Positions 16,047-16,978 of a stretch of 16,978 bases of DNA are shown here, piece by piece. Location of the stretch: NCBI GenBank assembly GCA_016762995.1, contig JAESUT010000121.1, forward strand, positions 1-16,978, written 5' to 3'. Within the stretch, counting starts at the first letter, position 1. Every line of letters starts with the position of its first letter. The notes under the pieces were generated by a model. That model was not told the DNA's origin. It ran no database searches and saw only the letters and a program-made list of their open reading frames with translations. Position numbers and translations under genes: made by a program. The stretch is from Gammaproteobacteria bacterium. GTDB taxonomy: Bacteria; Pseudomonadota; Gammaproteobacteria; Pseudomonadales; Pseudohongiellaceae.

Positions 16047-16904
16047 ATGACATTCGACCCTGAGAAGCTACTGAACAAAGATTTCCCTGTTGTTCGGCAA
16101 GTCTACACAGCCAAAGACTGTATGTTATACGCCTTGGGTGTAGGCATGGGAATCGATCATCTAGATGAGCAGAGCCTGCGTTTCGTCTATGAAGAAAATC
16201 TAAAAGTATTACCGAGTCAATCGGTAATGATGGCGCATCCAGGTTTTTGGGCGAAGGAAGATGACACAGGATTGGATTGGGTGAAGGTATTGCATGCAGG
16301 GCAGGAAATTATCATGCATAAACCCTTTCCTATCGAAGGCACTATCGAGGCGAAAACGCGTATAACTCGCGTAACCGATAAGGGTGAACGTATAGGAGCG
16401 CTAATCATATCGGACAGGGTAGTTAGCGATGTCGCAACGGGAGAAGATATCTGTACGCTCGTTACAACTATATTGGCTAGGGGGAACGGGGGATTCGGCG
16501 GAGAACGCAAGGCAACTCCGAAGACCGATATCATACCTAAGCGCGAGCCAGATAAGGCTTGCGATCTGCCGACGCTGCCGCAGCAGGCGCTTCTTTATCG
16601 CCTATCGGGCGACTTTAATCCACTCCATGCTTCGCCTGCCGTCGCAAGAAATGCAGGATTCAAGACGCCGATCTTGCATGGGCTCTGTACGATGGGCGTT
16701 GCAACGCATGCGTTGGTAAAGAGCTGCTGCGACTATGATACGTCGCGCTTTAAGCGTATGCGATTGCGTTTCTCGGCACCTGTTTATCCCGGTGAAACCA
16801 TCCGCACTGAAATCTGGCTCAATGGGAACGAAATAGCATTTCGTTGTAAGTCTCTGGAGCAGGACAAAATTGTAATTAATAACGGCTATCTTTTAATCGA
16901 ATAA
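16047..16904 (+). CDS. MaoC/hydratase-2 family (R)-specific enoyl-CoA hydratase
   Basis: The 285-residue product is a double-hotdog enoyl-CoA hydratase of the hydratase-2 type, related to the hydratase domain of eukaryotic multifunctional enzyme 2. The N-terminal half carries YTAKDCMLYALGVGMGIDHL (20-39) and VYEENLKVLPS. The C-terminal half carries the hydratase-2 motif YRLSGDFNPLHASPAVARNA (184-203), with catalytic Asp189, Asn191 and His194, then GFKTPILHGLCTMG. It would add water to a trans-2-enoyl-CoA to give a (3R)-hydroxyacyl-CoA. Cotranscription with the acyl-CoA dehydrogenase (57-bp gap) suggests it acts on that enzyme's product. It is shorter than the roughly 340-residue mesaconyl-CoA hydratase, so it is not an obvious Mch. 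ATG 16047 has GGAGAAG about 9-11 nt upstream. All catalytic residues are present. Confidence 0.93.
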   Translation: MTFDPEKLLNKDFPVVRQVYTAKDCMLYALGVGMGIDHLDEQSLRFVYEENLKVLPSQSVMMAHPGFWAKEDDTGLDWVKVLHAGQEIIMHKPFPIEGTIEAKTRITRVTDKGERIGALIISDRVVSDVATGEDICTLVTTILARGNGGFGGERKATPKTDIIPKREPDKACDLPTLPQQALLYRLSGDFNPLHASPAVARNAGFKTPILHGLCTMGVATHALVKSCCDYDTSRFKRMRLRFSAPVYPGETIRTEIWLNGNEIAFRCKSLEQDKIVINNGYLLIE

Positions 16905-16913
16905 ACTACACTA

Positions 16914-16970
16914 AGTTGCACAGGGATGACTTTTTCAATATCAAATAATAGTTGCACAGGGATGTGCAAC
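16914..16970 (+). repeat. 15-bp direct repeat and perfect hairpin at the right window edge
   Basis: AGTTGCACAGGGATG occurs twice, at 16914-16928 and 16950-16964, 36 bp apart. The second copy continues into its own inverse: GTTGCACA (16951-16958), loop GGGA, TGTGCAAC (16963-16970), a perfect 8-bp stem. The first copy has only the left arm and is followed by a T5 run. It begins 10 bp after the hydratase stop. It may be a REP-like element, the start of a repeat array, or part of a transcript end; the window stops too soon to tell. Confidence 0.75.
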
Positions 16971-16978
16971 CATTGCCC

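Overview
This window reads as chromosomal DNA of a gammaproteobacterium, probably an aerobic heterotroph of the Pseudomonas/marine type. Rho, TrxA, UbiD, GshA, DsbB, Hsp15, the YrfG-type phosphatase and CysQ can all be lined up with gammaproteobacterial homologues from memory. HemB is of the Mg-type seen in Pseudomonas. I cannot name a genus from the sequence. No tRNA, rRNA, CRISPR array, transposase or phage gene was seen.

Layout. (1) 1-3888, all minus strand: hemB, trxA, rho and the 5' part of ubiD, transcribed in that order, with a long C-rich leader before rho. In Pseudomonas ppk and ppx lie between hemB and trxA; here they are missing. (2) 4074-6230, plus strand, divergent from hemB: one polypeptide joining a DedA/VTT (TVP38/TMEM64-like) membrane domain to a MerA/Lpd-like FAD disulfide oxidoreductase. 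(3) 6246-8436, minus strand: dsbB and gshA; gshA starts at TTG. (4) 8690-9796, minus strand: hslR and yrfG. (5) 9920-10759, plus strand: cysQ. (6) 10858-14107, plus strand: four 17-bp tandem repeats, a DUF885 lipoprotein with a metallopeptidase-like motif, and a beta-lactamase-fold serine hydrolase whose catalytic motifs are altered. (7) 14328-16904, plus strand: an acyl-CoA dehydrogenase resembling methylsuccinyl-CoA dehydrogenase, then a hydratase-2 (MaoC) enzyme. (8) 16914-16970: a direct repeat plus a perfect hairpin at the window edge.

How the genes relate. Regions 1-5 are housekeeping: transcription termination, haem and quinone synthesis, stalled-ribosome rescue, nucleotide and sulfur clean-up. 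Thiol/disulfide chemistry is over-represented (TrxA, the FAD disulfide oxidoreductase fusion, DsbB, GshA, CysQ). Regions 6 and 7 look accessory: an exported hydrolase pair and a two-gene acyl-CoA oxidation/hydration module.

Most worth a second look: the repeat-encoded chain of six-codon minigenes before the DUF885 gene, the degenerate serine hydrolase, the DedA-FAD fusion with Tyr in place of the usual catalytic His, the Mcd-like/hydratase pair, and the repeat at the right edge.
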